DNA of 64,000 nt from SB25 sp029560875. GTDB lineage: Bacteria; Bacteroidota; Bacteroidia; Bacteroidales; Tenuifilaceae. The first letter of the stretch is position 1, and every line of letters starts with the position of its first letter. The notes beneath the pieces were generated by a model that saw nothing but the letters and a program-made list of their open reading frames with translations, ran no database searches and had not been told where the DNA came from. Made by a program: the position numbers and the translations under genes. The stretch is from the NCBI GenBank assembly GCA_035388225.1, contig DAOOPM010000019.1, forward strand, positions 12,655 to 76,654, given 5' to 3'. Below, piece after piece: positions 62,400 through 64,000 of this stretch.

Positions 62400-63191
62400 T
62401 TAATTAATCTCTTTGCCGCAATGCGGACATTTTTTTGGGTGATGATGCTTTTTGTTGATTTTTTCCATAAAACCAGCACTTACTAGTCCTGTGGGAAGTG
62501 CCACAAGACCAATGCCGAGTATTGCAATAAATCCGCTAATAAGTTTTCCCATTGCTGTTATTGGGTAAACATCGCCATATCCTACAGTGGTAAGTGTTGC
62601 TATGGCCCACCAAAAGCAGGCAAATATGTTTGGGAATTTATTGGGTTGCACATCGCCTTCAACGTAGTACATCAGGAACGAAGCAATTATTAGTATCAGA
62701 AACGTCAAGAAACCGGTAATTGCCAAGTCTGCCTTTTTTTCCCTGAAAACCTCGCCGATAATATTCAGCGAGTTACTGTATCGGTTAATTTTAAGCAATC
62801 GCAAAAAACGCATTATTCTGAGAATTCTTATAAATCGTAGGTCGAGTTTTACTATAAATGGTAAGTAGAATGGCATTATGGCTAAAAGGTCAATTAATCC
62901 GTAGCCCGAGAATATAAATTTGAGAGCCGATTTAAGTCTACTATTTGTGGGGTGAGTTAAGTCTGAAACGTAAATTCGAGTCAAATACTCAAAGGTGAAT
63001 ATTATCACCGAGAATATTTCAAATGCTCTAAAGTAGATGTTATAATGTGAGTGAATTGAAGCCACAGTTTCAAGTAAAATGGCAATAACATTCAGTACAA
63101 TTAAAACCATTATTGAGTAGTCGAACCAAAGGTTAATTTTTGAGCCGTGCTCACCTTTCTCAACCAAGTGGTAAAGTTTTGTTTTGAGCAT
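62400..63191 (-). CDS. Voltage-gated potassium channel family protein
   Basis: 263 residues from the ATG at 63191 (TTG at 63212 is the alternative). Six membrane helices: S1-S4 with a voltage-sensor-like S4 rich in arginines (FIRILRIMRFLRLLKINR near 125) and a pore helix with selectivity filter TVGYGDVYP near 205. The C terminus ends CPHCGKEI, a possible metal-binding zinc-ribbon tail. No ligand-binding RCK domain is present. Assignment to K+ follows the GYG filter. Confidence 0.92.
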   Translation of the reverse strand: MLKTKLYHLVEKGEHGSKINLWFDYSIMVLIVLNVIAILLETVASIHSHYNIYFRAFEIFSVIIFTFEYLTRIYVSDLTHPTNSRLKSALKFIFSGYGLIDLLAIMPFYLPFIVKLDLRFIRILRIMRFLRLLKINRYSNSLNIIGEVFREKKADLAITGFLTFLILIIASFLMYYVEGDVQPNKFPNIFACFWWAIATLTTVGYGDVYPITAMGKLISGFIAILGIGLVALPTGLVSAGFMEKINKKHHHPKKCPHCGKEIN

Positions 63192-63230
63192 TTTTGAATT
63201 TATTTGGGTCAATTGACCTCTATTTTATAT

Positions 63231-63258
63231 CAAAATTACAAATTTGATTTTTAAACAA
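63231..63258 (-). promoter_or_regulatory. Candidate promoter for the potassium channel gene
   Basis: On the minus strand: TTG at 63258-63256, 17-base spacer, TAATTTTG at 63238-63231, 39 bases before the ATG. Confidence 0.38.
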
Positions 63259-63313
63259 GTTGATAATAGTTGTAATTTTAAGAACAGTTTTGTTAACAGT
63301 AATCTAGATTTAA

Positions 63314-63790
63314 ATGAAAAAATCAAGTTTAAAACTACCATTAACCGACGCAGAAAAACAGCGTTTAAAACATACTAAAATTAAACTTAGTGATATTGCC
63401 GATTACGCTGTTGATGAGCTAGAGGTAATTCTTGGTGTATCATTTGAAAGGGCTAAGGAGATTTATGCTTTGGTTGAGTTCCAATCTATACCTTCGGTGG
63501 GTATTCGGTTTGCTGAGGATTTAGTTTCGTTAGGCTATTACTCAATAGATGAGTTGAAAGGTAAGGATGGCGCTTTGCTAACCAATGAATTTGAAGTGCT
63601 AAAAGGTTACTGGATTGACCCCTGTGTTGAGGACCAATTCCGCTTAGTGGTTTACTATGCCAATACAAAGGACAGCAGTAAAAATTGGTGGAACTTTACC
63701 GATGAGCGAAAAAAGTATCGCGCTGAAAATGGTTATCCATCAAACCGTCCAACCAAGGCTTGGCACGAAAGGCTTAGCCAAACGAGTTAA
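63314..63790 (+). CDS. Cdd1-like helix-hairpin-helix protein
   Basis: 158 residues matching the pathogenicity-locus (Cdd1) family: N-terminal LTDAEKQRLKHTKIKLSDIADYA, a helix-hairpin-helix-type region IPSVGIRFAEDLVSLGYYS near 58, and the C-terminal WNFTDERKKYR and NRPTKAWHERL. The fold is usually linked with nucleic-acid contact, and the family has been called mitomycin resistance-like, without proof of function. Cytoplasmic, stand-alone, directly divergent from the potassium channel gene. Confidence 0.88.
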   Translation: MKKSSLKLPLTDAEKQRLKHTKIKLSDIADYAVDELEVILGVSFERAKEIYALVEFQSIPSVGIRFAEDLVSLGYYSIDELKGKDGALLTNEFEVLKGYWIDPCVEDQFRLVVYYANTKDSSKNWWNFTDERKKYRAENGYPSNRPTKAWHERLSQTS

Positions 63791-63961
63791 TGGTTCTAGA
63801 ATAATAGAATTAATTCGGCAGAAATTATAAAAGTAGGTTTGTATTTATTAATTTTTACATTTTGGTTTGCGTTTAGACCTAATTTTTATGGATTTACGTA
63901 ATTGTGTTTGGTGTTTAAAAATACTAAATACATTTTTATATTAAATTTGAATATCCGTAAT

Positions 63962-63992
63962 TTGTCATATTTGATTTAAAAGGCTATATTTG
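63962..63992 (+). promoter_or_regulatory. Near-consensus Bacteroidetes promoter at the right edge
   Basis: TTG at 63962-63964, 20-base spacer, TATATTTG at 63985-63992: an exact fit to TTG-N19-21-TAnnTTTG. It would drive a gene beyond the window. The 63791-63961 stretch holds only A/T-rich sequence. Confidence 0.55.
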
Positions 63993-64000
63993 AAGCAAAT

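Overview
The window reads as a chromosomal segment of a Bacteroidota bacterium, most likely a Bacteroidales-type anaerobe. The grounds are: secreted proteins with type IX secretion C-terminal domains of both classes; lineage-typical families (BspA-like repeats, DUF5063, DUF2795, DUF4256, paired M16 peptidases, an OstA-like protein next to SurA-like foldases); A/T-rich leaders with few Shine-Dalgarno sequences; several TAnnTTTG -7 boxes; and a full Rnf complex. No rRNA, tRNA, CRISPR array, transposase or integrase was recognised. By eye it is mostly core genome with a few accessory spots.

Layout. 1-6.1 kb (minus): 3'-truncated RelA/SpoT gene, a type B T9SS cargo protein, a two-gene M16 peptidase operon. 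6.3-11.3 kb (plus): ClC channel with CBS domains, stand-alone receiver, glyA, a small membrane protein, a TauE/SafE permease. 11.4-15.4 kb: a 1189-residue T9SS surface protein (13 leucine-rich units plus 9 InlB-type repeats), then a spacer holding a GC-rich repeat-like element. 15.4-25.6 kb (minus): barrel protein, LytS/LytTR two-component pair, TonB-ExbD-ExbB operon, giant TamB. 25.7-29.1 kb: tsaD facing a THI5-like hybrid sensor kinase that lacks its phospho-accepting histidine. 29.2-37.4 kb: yaaA, then an outer-membrane biogenesis operon (three foldase-like proteins and OstA) and guaB. 37.6-44.3 kb (plus): a probable inserted DUF4143 ATPase, RecQ-family helicase, proline dehydrogenase, and an operon of DUF5063, RNase D-like exonuclease and RlmI-like methyltransferase. 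44.3-46.9 kb (minus): DUF2795, cobalamin adenosyltransferase, LolD/MacB-type ATPase, O-methyltransferase. 47.1-55.2 kb: recG, a lipoprotein, and the rseC-rnfBCDGEA operon. 55.4-64 kb: secreted CotH kinase with DUF2490 partner, DUF4256, a decayed GNAT acetyltransferase, AbgT transporter, CNNM/HlyC-type protein, potassium channel, Cdd1-like protein, and a near-consensus promoter at the right edge.

How the genes work together. The strongest theme is the envelope: surA-like foldases, OstA-like and TamB act in outer-membrane assembly; ExbB/ExbD/TonB energise it; three T9SS cargo proteins use the surface. The Rnf complex supplies ion-motive electron transfer between ferredoxin and NAD. The most unusual items are the histidine-less THI5-like hybrid sensor, the doubly damaged GNAT gene, the tamB gene with no standard start codon for its membrane anchor, the middle foldase-like lipoprotein without a recognisable parvulin domain, and the repeat surface protein with two InlB-repeat subtypes.
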